A stretch of 64,000 nt of DNA from Anolis sagrei (taxonomy: Eukaryota > Chordata > Lepidosauria > Squamata > Anolidae). The translations under genes and the position numbers were made by a program. The stretch covers positions 27,970,875 to 28,034,874 of the forward strand of contig NC_090034.1 of NCBI RefSeq assembly GCF_037176765.1, read 5' to 3'. How positions within the stretch are numbered: position 1 is the first letter of the stretch; every line of letters begins with the position of its first letter. The notes beneath the pieces were generated by a model. It had not been told where the DNA came from. It saw only the letters and a program-made list of their open reading frames with translations, and searched no databases. This document shows positions 12,207 through 22,151 of this stretch, in pieces.

Positions 12207-12400
12207 CCTTTGCCAATTTGAGTTAAATTGTGTTAGAAGAATCTGTAGAGTAAGCAAGTGTTCAGGGGAAAAAGATTTGCAAACGAAAGAAATAAAAGCT
12301 ATGCTACATTAATAGAGACAATACACGCGAGGAGTAGATAGTTTAAAAAGGTAGGGAAGGTTTTGCTATCTTGCAGTATTATTCCTATGGCCAAGGCAGG

Positions 12401-12601
12401 CAGGCATGGGCAAACTTGGGCCCTCCCTCCAGGTGTTTTGGACTTCAACTCCCACAATTCCTAACAGCCTCAGGCCCTTTCTTTTTGCCCCTCAGCTGCT
12501 TAAGCAGAAAGGAGAAGAAAAGGAAGGGGCCAGAGGGTGTAAGGAATTGTGGGAGTTGAAGTCCAAAACACCTGGAGGGAGGGCCCAAGTTTGCCCATGC
12601 C
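12401..12601. mobile_element. Palindromic MITE (caggcatgggc family)
   Basis: A foldback element of about 200 bp. The left arm starts caggcatgggcaaacttggg and the right arm ends aagtttgcccatgcc. The arms include the inverted pair tccaggtgttttggacttca / tgaagtccaaaacacctgga. The centre is pyrimidine-rich and then purine-rich. I could not find a clean target-site duplication. Other copies: 22646-22856, 28074-28150, 30673-30771, 31833-32036, 35118-35332, 47478-47636 with 53243-53275, and 62608-62698. Confidence 0.85.
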
Positions 12602-12889
12602 CAAGCTAGAATATTAGCTATAGGTAGGTGGAGAAAGGAAAAAAACTTCACATTCCTTCTCCACTCCAACACTTACACTCTGTCTTACCTCCCTTACAAA
12701 GCTGTTATAAGAATACGAGGCATATTTGTATTCGTATACAAATGCTACATTTCTGCACCTTTTGCTACATAAATGTCAACTCAATGCTGTTGAAGGAGGC
12801 CACCTTAATTCTGAGGACAGCTGACTTGGGAATAAGTCTACATCAGGGCTTCTTGAACTTTTCCACTTGTGGCCCATTTCAGCTGACAA

Positions 12890-13545
12890 CAATATGTAAC
12901 AACATTTGAGGGTGAAAAATCTATTCGTGGTTTGAAAGTGTTATTTCCTGTTTAATAGTGCGGCCCTTACTTTGGAAGTCTGTGTTCTACTCCAGAAACA
13001 TTGAATCGCTTAAGACTCTATGAGATATTCCTTGGAAAAACTAGAGCAAAATGTGCTGGAGCAGGATGCCTCACAAGAACAAACCCAAAATCCAACACAA
13101 GCATGTGAAGCTGCTGCCCCATTCACCATGTTTTTATGATAGAACCAATTCGCAGGATGATGTTCCTCCCGCAAAGACAAAAGTTTTTGCAGTTTAATAA
13201 ACTTGTTCCATGTTTTTATGATAGAACCATTTTTTTCATGTCAGGAGCAACTTGAGAAACTGCAAGTCGCTTCTGATGTGAGATAATTGGCTGTCTGCAA
13301 GGACATTGCCCAGGGGGTGCCTGGATATTTTGATGTTTTAATATCCTTGTGGGAGGCTTCTCTCATGTCTCTGCATGGGGAGCTGGAGCTGACAGAGGGA
13401 GCTCATCCATGCTGTCCTCAGATTTGAACCTCTGACCTGTCGGTCTTCTGTCCTGCCGGCACAAGGGTTTAACCCATTGTGCCATCGGGGGCTCCTGATA
13501 GAACCAATTAGGAAATGACATTGATAACCCAGGAACAAAAATCAT
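12890..13545 (+). repeat. Unassigned interspersed repeat, interrupted by a SINE
   Basis: The phrases gtgttatttcctgtttaat, ctactccagaaacattg and gagcaaaatgtgctg recur at 28840-29045 and, inverted, at 30105-30380, so this is a dispersed family. An internal motif (catgtttttatgatagaacc) occurs twice here, at about 13128 and 13209. I could not assign a superfamily. The SINE at 13230-13495 lies inside it. Confidence 0.6.
13230..13495 (-). mobile_element. tRNA-derived SINE (gcaagtcgcttct family) with 11-bp duplication
   Basis: In minus orientation it starts ggagcccccgatggcacaat and shows a box B-like aggttcaaatctgagg. It ends with ctcctgacatgaaaaaaa. The direct repeat tgatagaacca flanks it at 13219-13229 and 13496-13506. 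Relatives: 25783-26025 (+), 27088-27345 (-), 54625-54760 (-, partial) and a scrap at 53712-53746. Confidence 0.85.
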
Positions 13546-15125
13546 GTCTCCTTATGGAGAGAAAAAGTGGGATAGAAATAAGCATAATAATAATAATAAC
13601 AATAATGTTACATATTGTAATTTTTTTCTGTGACAACAGGCACATAACCTAGGTATAAAATCAGGCATTCACTGATAACAAATCAGCATTTGCAAGACTT
13701 GCTAAAGTGGTGGAGTCCCCTGTAAACACAGCACAACGGATTTGTTCCTAAAATGGAACTGGGTGAGATTCAGAAAAGTGTTCTCCTTGCCAAATGTTTC
13801 GGGACCTCAACACTGAGCCAAAGGAGTTGCATTTGGGGCTGGGAGCCACAGTTTGAGAAGCACTTATCGAAAGAGAAGGACATGTGCCAAAGCATAAGAC
13901 TGGCCATTGCCTCTGGTATGGAAAGAGCAGGCATGGGCCCCTCCTCTCGAGGGACACAGACCCAGAGGGTGAGAGGTGACCATTGGACTTTCCCAGAGGG
14001 ACACTCTGCCCTTCCAACTGCCTCTCTTTTGGCTTGCCCTGCCCCGTCCACAGCATCTGGGCCAGGCATGGCCCAGATGTCAGGGATGTGCGTACCAGTG
14101 CCCTGTGCCTATCCTCTCCTTCCCCCTCCCTGTTGCAGCCTGTCTCCGGCTTCTAGGTGTATGTATGTATCATTACTGAGAGTCCGGTTTCACTCCTTCC
14201 TTTCCAGTTGCATGTGCGTCTGTGAGATGGGCTCCAGGTGTCGGGGAGCCAAGAGCGCAGCTGTTTTTCCAACCACAAGGCGCCTGCTTTGGGCAGATCC
14301 GGCTCAAAAGAAGGAAAGATGGCCTCCTGAAAGGCAAAATGAGGCCACCCTGTTAGTTTCTTAAGCAGTGCCAAAGAGAAAGGGTGACCATGAAGTGAGA
14401 AAGGGCAGAGAAGTCAGGAAAAAACGTAACATCCCTCGTTCTGGCTCTGTCCTTTTTCCAGGGAAGATGGAACCAGGAACTCTACCAACTGTTTGCTTTC
14501 CCTCTCTGCCTCCAATATATATATACACTCTTTCCTTCCTTTCTTCGATGACAAGCTCAATTGGGGCCATGCCAAATGGACATACTGTGCGCCGCTCCTT
14601 TTGAGATGCAGCCACAGCCGCACCGTGAAACCAGGGATGCCACAGACCCTGCTGTTTCGAAGGCTCCTGTGCTATAGCTTGCTTGCAAATAAGAGTAATA
14701 ATAAAAATCACATGGCGAATGTGCACTTGATCCGACACTCGAGCCAGCCCTGCATGAAACAGTAGCCCGACTCAGCCCTTGACTTTCTGGCTATGCTGGC
14801 CCTGAAGAACAAAGGAGGCACTCTTTGTCTTTCCTAACCTGTGCCAACTGCCTTTCTCAGCTAGAAGCCCCTTGCCCCACACTCCCCACAGCGGGCCTGC
14901 TTCCACTGCAGCCGAACCCTTCTCCGTCTCATCAGGTCTTCTCATACCCCTTGTCTCTTTGCCGCTTTAATGCTCTTTTTTCCTGCGCAAGAAGGTCCTC
15001 TTGATGGAGAGAGGCCTCCGTTCCTTCTCAAAATCCTGGCCACGGCTTGGAGCTGGTCTAGGCCAAGAGGGAAAGAGAGTTTGGTTCTCGACTGTTGCTC
15101 CAACTTGCAACTTGAGAGAGTTTTG
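13546..15125. other. No gene recognised; retroelement tail with AAT repeats at 13546-13612
   Basis: Overlapping frames on both strands at 13.75-14.4 kb (up to 203 codons) have no recognisable domain and look like chance openings in GC-richer DNA. No splice-bounded exon was found. The 5' part is a short L2-type tail and AAT repeats. Confidence 0.4.
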
Positions 15126-15129
15126 CCAT

Positions 15130-15965
15130 GTTGCTCACCTTGCCAGTTGAAAGACTGAACAACTGATCGGGGTGGAACATGGTATTCGTGCTGGTCAAAA
15201 GACAGAACCTTATGGTTCATGCCAGTTGCAGGACAGGATCACAGCATTCGTGCTCATTGAATGGCAGAATCATTTGTAGGACAGGATCATAGCTCTGGTG
15301 CTGGTTGAAAGACAGAACACTCTCATTCCCGCCAGTCACAGGACAGGATTGTAGCATTGGTGCTGGTTGAAAGATGGACTCTTCTCGTTCCTGACAGTCA
15401 CGGGACAGGATTGTAGCATTGGTGTTGGTTGAAAGACAGAACCTTCTTGTTCCCACCAGTTGCAGGACAGGATTGTAGCACTGGTGCCAGTTGAAAGACA
15501 AAACCTTCTCGTTCCTGGCAGTTGCAGGACAAAATTGTAGAATTGGTGCTGGTTGAAAGACAGAACCTTCTTGTTCCTGGCAGTTGTATGATGGAATTGT
15601 AACATTGGTACCAGTTGAAAGACGGAACCTTCTCATTCCCGCCAGTTGCAGGACAGGATCGTAGCATTCGTCCCTGCTGAATGGCAGGACCATTTTTAGG
15701 ACAGGAACATAACACTGGTGCTGGTTGAAAGATGGAACCTTCTTGTTCCTGCCAGTCGCAGGAAAGGATCACAGCATTCGTTCTTGTTGAATGGCAGAAC
15801 CATTTGTAGGACAGGATTGTTGGTTGCAAGACGGAACTTTCTCATTGCTGCCAGTCACAGGACAGGATCATAGCATTGGTTGCGGTTGAACGATGGCACC
15901 TTCTTGTTCCCGCCAGTCGCAGGACAGGATCGTAGTGTTCATGTTGGTCGAAATGTTGGTTCATG
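15130..15965. repeat. 62-bp minisatellite, about 13 units
   Basis: The unit runs from gttgaaagacagaaccttct through cagttgcaggacaggattgt to gtagcattggtgctg and is repeated with variants. Counting one full unit gives 62 bp. Because 62 is not a multiple of three, the unit gives long open frames in several minus-strand frames (up to 158 codons), which I take as artefacts. Units at about 15240-15290 and 15675-15830 are shorter or rearranged. It lies about 0.4 kb 3' of the TMEM100-like ORF. Confidence 0.9.
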
Positions 15966-16179
15966 TTGGTTCGCTCACTCACACTGTTTGCGTCGGTGGA
16001 ACGACAAAGCCCTCTTTTCCAATCTTGGGCACTTTTGGTGACACCTGGATGCAAGCGGTGGAGCCCACAGACCCCTCCAGGATGGTTATTGTTTCATGAA
16101 TGCGACACATACATATGTCAGTCTTTCTTCCTTCCCGCCGGCTGCGATGTATGTCTAGGGTTGCCACATCCTCCCCTTC

Positions 16180-17050
16180 TTCTGGAAGTTGCCGGAGGGG
16201 GCACTTGGTGAACAAGCCAGAGACCGGGTGCAGAGGAAGGGCGCTCCGGCTTGTGTGCCTTCTCGGGGTCTCGGGAGAAGGCCCTCCCTCCCTCCCTTGC
16301 TTGCTTCCTTCCTTCCTTCCCTCCCTCCCTCCAGGGAAGCGTGGCGGAGAGCTGCCCGCGGGGCCTGCCCGTTGGGGCGGCTGCTTCACAAGGCGCCGGG
16401 CTGGGGCTGGGGCTGTCCCGGGGGCGCCTCGCCTTGCTTCTGCCTCTGCCTCTGCCTCCGCCGCTTGGCCCGCCAGCAGAGGAGGGCGGCGGCCAGGAGG
16501 GCCAGCCCGAAGAGCAGCGCGGCCACCGAGACCACCTTGGCGATGTCCATGCGCGGCCCGTTGATGGAGAAGGTGATGCAGGTGGCGGCCACGCCGATGA
16601 CCAGCGAGACGATGCCGAAGGGGAAGACGCAGCGGTACCAGGACTTCTCGGTGCCGCCGGTGGCCAAGGCCAGCTTGTGCAGCGTGGCCGTGGACTCCGT
16701 GGCCGGCGGGGAGCCCGGCGCCGCCGCCGGAGGGGGCTTGCCCTGCAGGCAGGTCAGCGAGGGCGACTTGCAGCCCATCATCCCCGCCAGGAGACCAAGA
16801 GGAGAAGAAGGAGCAAAAGCAGGAGGAGGACCGCGCGCTCCCTCGCTCCCTCGCTCCCTCTCTCGCTCGCTCGCTCGCTCGCTCTTCTCTCCTTGCTCGC
16901 CTCAGCTCGCCGCTCTTTCTGCCGGAGACGAGGCTCAAAGGAGATCCTTCTTTGGGGGCACCATAGGCGGAGCTCTCTTGCAAGGTGGGCGGGGCCCGTG
17001 ATTTAACCCTTTCCTCGCGGAAGCGACGCAGAAGAGCTTTCCGACCTCTC
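16180..17050. promoter_or_regulatory. CpG-rich block over the TMEM100-like gene
   Basis: The stretch is strongly GC-rich with many CG dinucleotides, unlike the AT-rich surroundings. It covers the whole ORF and its presumed 5' side. On the 5' side (16843-16890) there is a (CTCC/CTCG)n tract that would be transcribed as GAGC/GAGG repeats in the 5' leader. A promoter or CpG island is the simplest reading; the start site cannot be placed. Confidence 0.6.
16386..16781 (-). CDS. TMEM100-like two-pass membrane protein, single exon
   Basis: This is an intact 131-codon frame, close to the 134 aa of mammalian TMEM100. Residues 39-52 (ATGGTEKSWYRCVF), just before the first membrane segment, match the most conserved TMEM100 stretch (ATGGTELSCYRC). 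Predicted membrane helices are about 51-73 and 83-104. A very basic juxtamembrane run follows (RAKRRRQRQRQKQ) and then a Gln/Pro-rich tail; the tail differs from TMEM100. The N-terminus is Pro/Ala-rich. Two tandem ATGs open the frame; I chose the first, in the context gggATGATGG. TMEM100 acts in endothelial BMP9/10-ALK1 signalling and in sensory neurons; the role of this copy is unknown. Divergence from TMEM100 suggests a paralogue (TMEM275 is one name to test), not the orthologue. Confidence 0.75.
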   Translation of the reverse strand: MMGCKSPSLTCLQGKPPPAAAPGSPPATESTATLHKLALATGGTEKSWYRCVFPFGIVSLVIGVAATCITFSINGPRMDIAKVVSVAALLFGLALLAAALLCWRAKRRRQRQRQKQGEAPPGQPQPQPGAL

Positions 17051-17162
17051 CTCCCTCCCTCCCTCCCCAAAGCAACCGGGAAGGTTTGCAACACACCTTG
17101 AACATCCTTCCAGGCTGGAATCCCCCTGGACCTTGGCATCTGGCACATGAATCTGCCCAGCT

Positions 17163-17286
17163 GAGTCTGAGTGAGAGAGGATCTACCCTAGCAAACCTTT
17201 TGCATCCTTATCCCAAGACCCCCATCATGCAATGCATATGGGATATATTGAGCATGGCGATCAGATCATGACATGAATAAACGTAA
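17163..17286 (+). mobile_element. Fragment of the 2899-3211 hAT-like family, left part
   Basis: The sequence (gatctaccctagcaaacctt; gcatatgggatatattgagc; agatcatgacatgaataaac) matches 3008-3110 inside the hAT-like element. The family sequence picks up again at 17925 after a LINE insertion, which explains the break. Confidence 0.75.
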
Positions 17287-17924
17287 AAATAGACAAGCGG
17301 ACAAATGTCAGCATGCTGGAAGAAGCAAAGACCACCAGCATTGAAGCGATGGTCTTCCACCATCAACTCCGCTGGACTGGCTATGTTGTCTGGATGCCCC
17401 AACCACCATCTCCCAAAACAGTTGCTCTATTCCGAACTCAAAAACAGAAAACAGAATGTTGGAGGACAGGAAAAGAGATTTAAAGATGGGCTCAAAGACA
17501 ATCTTAAAAACACCTCACTACCTCTGAGGATGCTTGCCATAGATGCAGGCGAAACATCAGGAGAAATGCCTCTAGAACATGGCCCTACAGCCCAAAAAAA
17601 CCTACAAGAACCTAATCTTAAAAACTCTGGCATAGACACTGAGAACTGGGAAGCCCTGGCCCTTGAGCGCTCCAGTTGGAGGTCAGCTGTGACCAGCAGT
17701 GCAGTAGAATTTGCAAAGGCACAAATGGAGGGCAAAAGAGAGAAACATTCCAAGAGGAAGGCACATCAAGCCAACCCCGACCAGGACTGCCTTCCACCTG
17801 GAAACCGATGCCCTCACTGTGGGAGAAGATGCAGATCAAGAATAGGGCTCCACAGTCACCTACGGACCCACTGCCAGGAGGACCGTCATCCTCGGACAAC
17901 GAGAGATTGCCTAAGTAAGTAAGT
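17287..17924 (+). mobile_element. Non-LTR retroelement C-terminal fragment with C2H2-type finger
   Basis: The plus-strand frame (within 17305-17922) reads LRWTGYVVWMPQ, then PKQLLYSELK, then WEALALERSSWRSAV. It ends with a zinc-finger-like CPHCGRRCRSRIGLHSHLRT-H. This C-terminal arrangement occurs in several LINE ORF2 proteins; the clade is not assigned. It is strongly 5'-truncated and ends in taagtaagtaagt. The flanks are near-identical 14-bp repeats, atgaataaacgtaa (17273-17286) and atgaataaatgtaa (17925-17938), which look like its target-site duplication. It is interrupted by a 102-bp insertion at 17512-17613. Confidence 0.75.
17512..17613 (+). mobile_element. 102-bp hammerhead-like unit with 12-bp target-site duplication
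   Basis: A perfect 12-bp direct repeat, aatcttaaaaac, flanks the insertion at 17500-17511 and 17614-17625. The insert carries CTGAGGA (17524-17530), a hairpin (tgcttgc / gcaggc), GAAAC (17551-17555), then ATCAGG. Removing it rejoins the LINE frame (LKN...SGIDTENW). The unit is a truncated copy of the Penelope-like repeat. Confidence 0.75.
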
Positions 17925-18317
17925 ATGAATAAATGTAATAGTTTAAATAATAAATGTTATTTACTTACTTTCATTCACAAAAAGTTTAGAATACTCTTTG
18001 ACTTATTTTTTACTTTACAGCAACAGTCTTCTTTTCTTCTCCCCGGCTATTTTGTCAATTACTTTTTCTGGTTTGATAGTGATGTCCCAATGGATGGAAA
18101 TCACTGCTAGTCCACTAAGTCTCTGGTCTGTCATTAAACTTCGAGATACACTTTCACTCTCTTCATGGTTGAAAACGATCTTCCACACTGCATGTCGTTA
18201 CTGGTAGAGTAGCTAACACAGTCAAAAGGAAATTTATTGACACAGTTCCAACATGGGGATTGGGGGTGATTGACCTTGGATCTGGGAGTTGCAGTGCGCC
18301 CTTATCCAGAGGACATT

Positions 18318-18425
18318 GAACCTCTGAGGATGCCTGCCGTAGATGTGGGTGAAACGTCAGAAGAGAATATTTCTGGAATATGGCCAGAAAGCCTGGAAAA
18401 CTCACAGCAACCCAATATACTGAAA
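18318..18425 (+). mobile_element. Penelope-like repeat fragment with hammerhead-like core
   Basis: CTGAGGA (18323-18329), the stem pair tgcctgcc / gtgggt, then GAAACGTCAG (18351-18360) and the family's 3' part (tctggaatatggcc). The stem is diverged compared with other copies. Confidence 0.65.
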
Positions 18426-19080
18426 CTTTAAAAGACAACCAGTGGGAAAACAGTAAGGCCTTATTCAAATTCTCCCATTTTCAAATGAATTCCCATTTCT
18501 AAATATCTGAAAAAAATAATTTGGGAGTGGATCACAAAACCTGAACCATGACAAGTGTATGTGCATCAGCCTCTTGACACAATAGGCTTTCAATACTTCT
18601 GTTAAAACTGAAGAAAATTCGGCTACCTTTGACCAAAACATAGTAGCAAAGATAGCACACGGAAACAAGAACCTAAACGTGAGACAAATGGGTATCATTA
18701 AACCACAGCCAATGTTCACTCTCAGCTCATCTCAAGGCGCAATCCACACAAACTATACATTGTGGCTGGGAATTCTTAGTATTGTAGGTGACAGTTGCTC
18801 AAGTCTCAGCCCAAACACATCCTGAACCCCTTGCTCGGCAAGCATTCTGTATTGCCCCATGGTCACTTGCCCTTTAGCAAACACAGAAAACGGAAAAGAG
18901 TGTCATGCTACTTGTGCAGCTAGGTTGGAGTCTAAAACACATCACAATCGAAACACAAATTATATTCTGTTCACCATCAGGGTTTTGTGTGTTACGTGTG
19001 TACCAGATTCGCCATTGGGGCTTTGGAATGCTCTCTGGGTGCAGGGTGAACTACAACTCACACATGGGTGAGCACACACA
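18426..19080. other. No gene recognised
   Basis: I see no coding region or recognisable repeat in this stretch; the short frames are overlapping and lack domain matches. Confidence 0.4.
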
Positions 19081-19082
19081 CA

Positions 19083-19163
19083 TTCAGGCAGTCCCCAAGT
19101 TACAAGCATCTGGTTTACAATTTGCATGAGGAATAATAAATATACAGATATAATAATAATAAC

Positions 19164-19197
<34 letters not shown>
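19083..19197. repeat. Lone Tigger-like terminal repeat and (TTA)n array
   Basis: caggcagtccccaagttaca at about 19086 matches the end of the Tigger-like element at 40858. A short AATAAT region and a (ATT)n array (19161-19197) follow. Confidence 0.5.
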
Positions 19198-19199
<2 letters not shown>

Positions 19200-19622
19200 G
19201 CAAAATGTGCTGTAGGATGTCTTGCAAAAACAAAGTTCCCAGAATGAGATAACATGGATTCCTTTGATGGCTTGGAGCCAACCAAGCTGGCAGAGGAATC
19301 TTATTTCAGCATTGCTGGCTGGGGATTTGAGGAACGGCCATCCACAAATGCAATTTCCCACGAATGTTCTATCCACTTAAGTACAGTGTGCGGCGACTCA
19401 GGCGAATGCTTGCTCAGCATAAAGCTTCCAGCTCCTGCCTTTTGATGAGTGCTTCATCATCCAGATCCAGCAGTGTTATTATGGAAAGCTGCCTGGATCA
19501 AGTAATGGAAGAGCGCTCATTCGGTTTCTGTGAAAGAGGTTATAGACGTGTGAAAGACGCACTTTAAACTAGGTCCACCGGGGGAGGGGGACAACAGCCT
19601 TGCGAACACTACTTTACCCATA

Positions 19623-22151
19623 ATGTCTGGGAATCGCCAGAAGGCTAAACGGAGGGCTGCACAAACACAACAAGGACCAAGTACCAAAAGCACAATAATC
19701 CCAATTAAACAGCTCAAGGGAAGATCTCAGGGGCTCACATGTCTTTACACTAATGCACAGAGCATGGGAAATAAACAAGACGAACTCCAACTTTTAGCAC
19801 AACACCACAAATATGATATCATAGGGATCACTGAAACCTGGTGGGATGACTCCTATCGCTGGAATGTAGATATCGAGGGCTATAACCTCTTTCACAGAAA
19901 CCGAACAAAGGGGAGAGGAGGCGGAGTAGCCTTATATGTCAAAAACTCTTATGCTGCAGAAGAGATTCAAAACAGCAATCTGGGAAACCAGCTTGAAATC
20001 ATCTGGATAAGAATCAAGGGAACTGGGACTCAAAAAGATGTCGTTGTAGGCGTCTACTACAGACCCCCAAGCCAGGAGGAAGAACTTGATGAAGTCTTCT
20101 GCCAACAGTTGACCAAACAGGCACAGAGAAGAGATGTAGTAGTCATGGGCGATTTCAACTATCCCGATATTTGCTGGAAAACAAACTCGGCCAAGAGTAC
20201 AAGGTCCAACAAATTCCTCACTTGCCTTGCAGACAATTTCATGGTCCAGAAGGTAGAAGAGGCAACAAGGGGATTGGCTACTCTTGATCTCATCCTAACA
20301 AATGCGGAGGACCTGATCGATGCGGTCGAAGTAGTAGGATCCTTAGGGGCAAGTGACCATGTGCTCCTGCAATTTGAGGTACAAAGAAAGGCCGAAACTA
20401 AGACAAGTCAAACCCGCATTTTGGACTTTAGGAGAGCTGATTTCCAAAAAATGAAGCAAACGCTGAGCAGCATTCAGTGGACACAGATACTAAAAGACAA
20501 GGGAGTTACGGATGGATGGGAGTTTCTCAAGAGTGAAATACTCAAGGCGCAATTGCAAACCGTGCCAACAAAGAGAAAAAATAGGACAAGTGCAAAGAAG
20601 CCAGAATGGATGTCCAAAGAACTTCTAACTGTGCTAAGACACAAAAGAGACATGCACAAGAAGTGGAAAAAGGGAGAAATCACCAAAGAAGAATTCAAAC
20701 AAATAGCCAACACCTGTAGGGAAAAGGTCCGCAAGGCTAAAGCAAAAAATGAGCTCAGACTTGCCAGGGACATTAAAAACAATAAAAAGGGCTTCTATTA
20801 TTATGTCAGTAGAAAAAGGAAAAACAAGGAGGCGATAAGACCTCTTCGAGGAGAAGATGGGGCAATGCTGACAGGGGATAGGGAAAAGGCAGAACTACTT
20901 AATGCCTTCTTTGCCTCGGTCTTCTCACAAAAAGAGAGTCTTCAACCTCAGCAAGATGGAGTGGTTGAGGGATTGGAGGACATCCAACCCCAAATTGGGA
21001 AAGAAGTCGTCCAGGAATACCTGGCCGCTCTTAATGAGTTCAAGTCCCCAGGGCCAGATCAACTACACCCCAGAGTATTGAAGGAACTAGCGGAAGTCAT
21101 TTCGGAACCATTGGCAACCATCTTTGAGAGTTCTTGGAGAATGGGAGAAGTTCCAGCAGATTGGAGGAGGGCCAATGTGGTCCCAATCTTCAAGAAGGGA
21201 AAAAAGGATGACCCAAACAACTACCGTCCAGTCAGCCTCACGTCGATACCGGGCAAGATTCTGGAAAAGATTGTTAAGGAAGCGGTCTGCAAACACTTAG
21301 AAACAAATGCAGTCATCGCTAATAGTCAACATGGATTTATCAAAAACAAGTCATGCCAGACTAATCTGATCTCTTTTTTCGATAGTGTCACAAGCTGGGT
21401 AGATGCGGGGAATGCCGTGGATGTAGCGTACCTGGATTTCAGTAAGGCCTTCGACAAGGTCCCCCATGACCTTCTGGCAAGGAAACTAGTCCAATGTGGG
21501 CTAGGCAAAACTACGGTGAGGTGGATCTGTAATTGGTTAAGTGGACGAACACAGAGAGTGCTCACTAATGCTTCCTCTTCATCTTGGAAAGAAGTGACAA
21601 GTGGAGTGCCGCAGGGTTCCGTCCTGGGCCCGGTCCTGTTCAACATCTTTATTAATGACTTAGATGAAGGGCTAGAAGGCATGATCATCAAGTTTGCAGA
21701 CGACACCAAATTGGGAGGGATAGCCAATAGTCCAGAGGACAGGAGCAGAATTCAAAACGATCTTGACAGATTAGAGAGATGGGCCAAAACTAACAAAATG
21801 AAGTTCAACAGTGACAAATGCAAGATACTCCACTTTGGCAGAAAAAATGAAATGCAAAGATACAGAATGGGTGACGCCTGGCTCGAGAGCAGTACATGTG
21901 AAAAAGATCTTGGAGTCCTCGTGGACAACAAGTTAAACATGAGCCAACAATGTGATGTGGCAGCAAAAAAAGCCAATGGGATTTTGGCCTGCATCAATAG
22001 GAGCATAGTGTCTAGATCTAAGGAAGTAATGCTACCCCTCTATTCTGCTTTGTTAGACCACATCTGGAATATTGTGTCCAATTCTGGGCACCACAATTCA
22101 AGAGAGATATTGACAAGCTGGAATGTGTCCAAAGGAGGGCGACTAAAATGA
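19623..22151 (+). CDS. CR1 ORF2 protein: endonuclease and reverse transcriptase
   Basis: This 842-codon frame starts at an ATG. Residues of about 40-260 are the AP-type endonuclease: TNAQSMGNK, ITETWWDD, VMGDFNYPD and SDHVLL are its usual blocks. Residues about 500-760 are the reverse transcriptase: VVPIFKKGKKDDPNNYRPVS, AYLDFSKAFDKVPHD, GVPQGSVLGPVLFNIFINDL and the catalytic FADDTK at about 691-696. The frame then shifts near 22050: in the sister copy at 57.6 kb the text reads tgccttggtcagacc, here tgctttgttagacc, so about two bases are missing. The normal C-terminus continues in another frame at 22148-22495 (RRFHLNIRKNFLTVRAVQQW). A single frameshift in an otherwise open 2.9-kb coding region suggests a fairly young insertion. 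Confidence 0.9.
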   Translation: MSGNRQKAKRRAAQTQQGPSTKSTIIPIKQLKGRSQGLTCLYTNAQSMGNKQDELQLLAQHHKYDIIGITETWWDDSYRWNVDIEGYNLFHRNRTKGRGGGVALYVKNSYAAEEIQNSNLGNQLEIIWIRIKGTGTQKDVVVGVYYRPPSQEEELDEVFCQQLTKQAQRRDVVVMGDFNYPDICWKTNSAKSTRSNKFLTCLADNFMVQKVEEATRGLATLDLILTNAEDLIDAVEVVGSLGASDHVLLQFEVQRKAETKTSQTRILDFRRADFQKMKQTLSSIQWTQILKDKGVTDGWEFLKSEILKAQLQTVPTKRKNRTSAKKPEWMSKELLTVLRHKRDMHKKWKKGEITKEEFKQIANTCREKVRKAKAKNELRLARDIKNNKKGFYYYVSRKRKNKEAIRPLRGEDGAMLTGDREKAELLNAFFASVFSQKESLQPQQDGVVEGLEDIQPQIGKEVVQEYLAALNEFKSPGPDQLHPRVLKELAEVISEPLATIFESSWRMGEVPADWRRANVVPIFKKGKKDDPNNYRPVSLTSIPGKILEKIVKEAVCKHLETNAVIANSQHGFIKNKSCQTNLISFFDSVTSWVDAGNAVDVAYLDFSKAFDKVPHDLLARKLVQCGLGKTTVRWICNWLSGRTQRVLTNASSSSWKEVTSGVPQGSVLGPVLFNIFINDLDEGLEGMIIKFADDTKLGGIANSPEDRSRIQNDLDRLERWAKTNKMKFNSDKCKILHFGRKNEMQRYRMGDAWLESSTCEKDLGVLVDNKLNMSQQCDVAAKKANGILACINRSIVSRSKEVMLPLYSALLDHIWNIVSNSGHHNSREILTSWNVSKGGRLK

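Noticed and set aside
13753-14364. 203-codon plus-strand frame
   Set aside because: No recognisable domain, competing frames on both strands, and no sign of splice-linked neighbours.
15130-15965. CRISPR-like or protein-coding repeat array
   Set aside because: The units are contiguous 62-bp tandem repeats without unique spacers, in a eukaryotic genome; the open frames rotate with the unit length.
15979-17148. Long minus-strand frame of 389 codons across the CpG-rich block
   Set aside because: It is a GC-driven shadow in another frame of the TMEM100-like gene; its middle is low-complexity His/Arg/Gly text with no domain.
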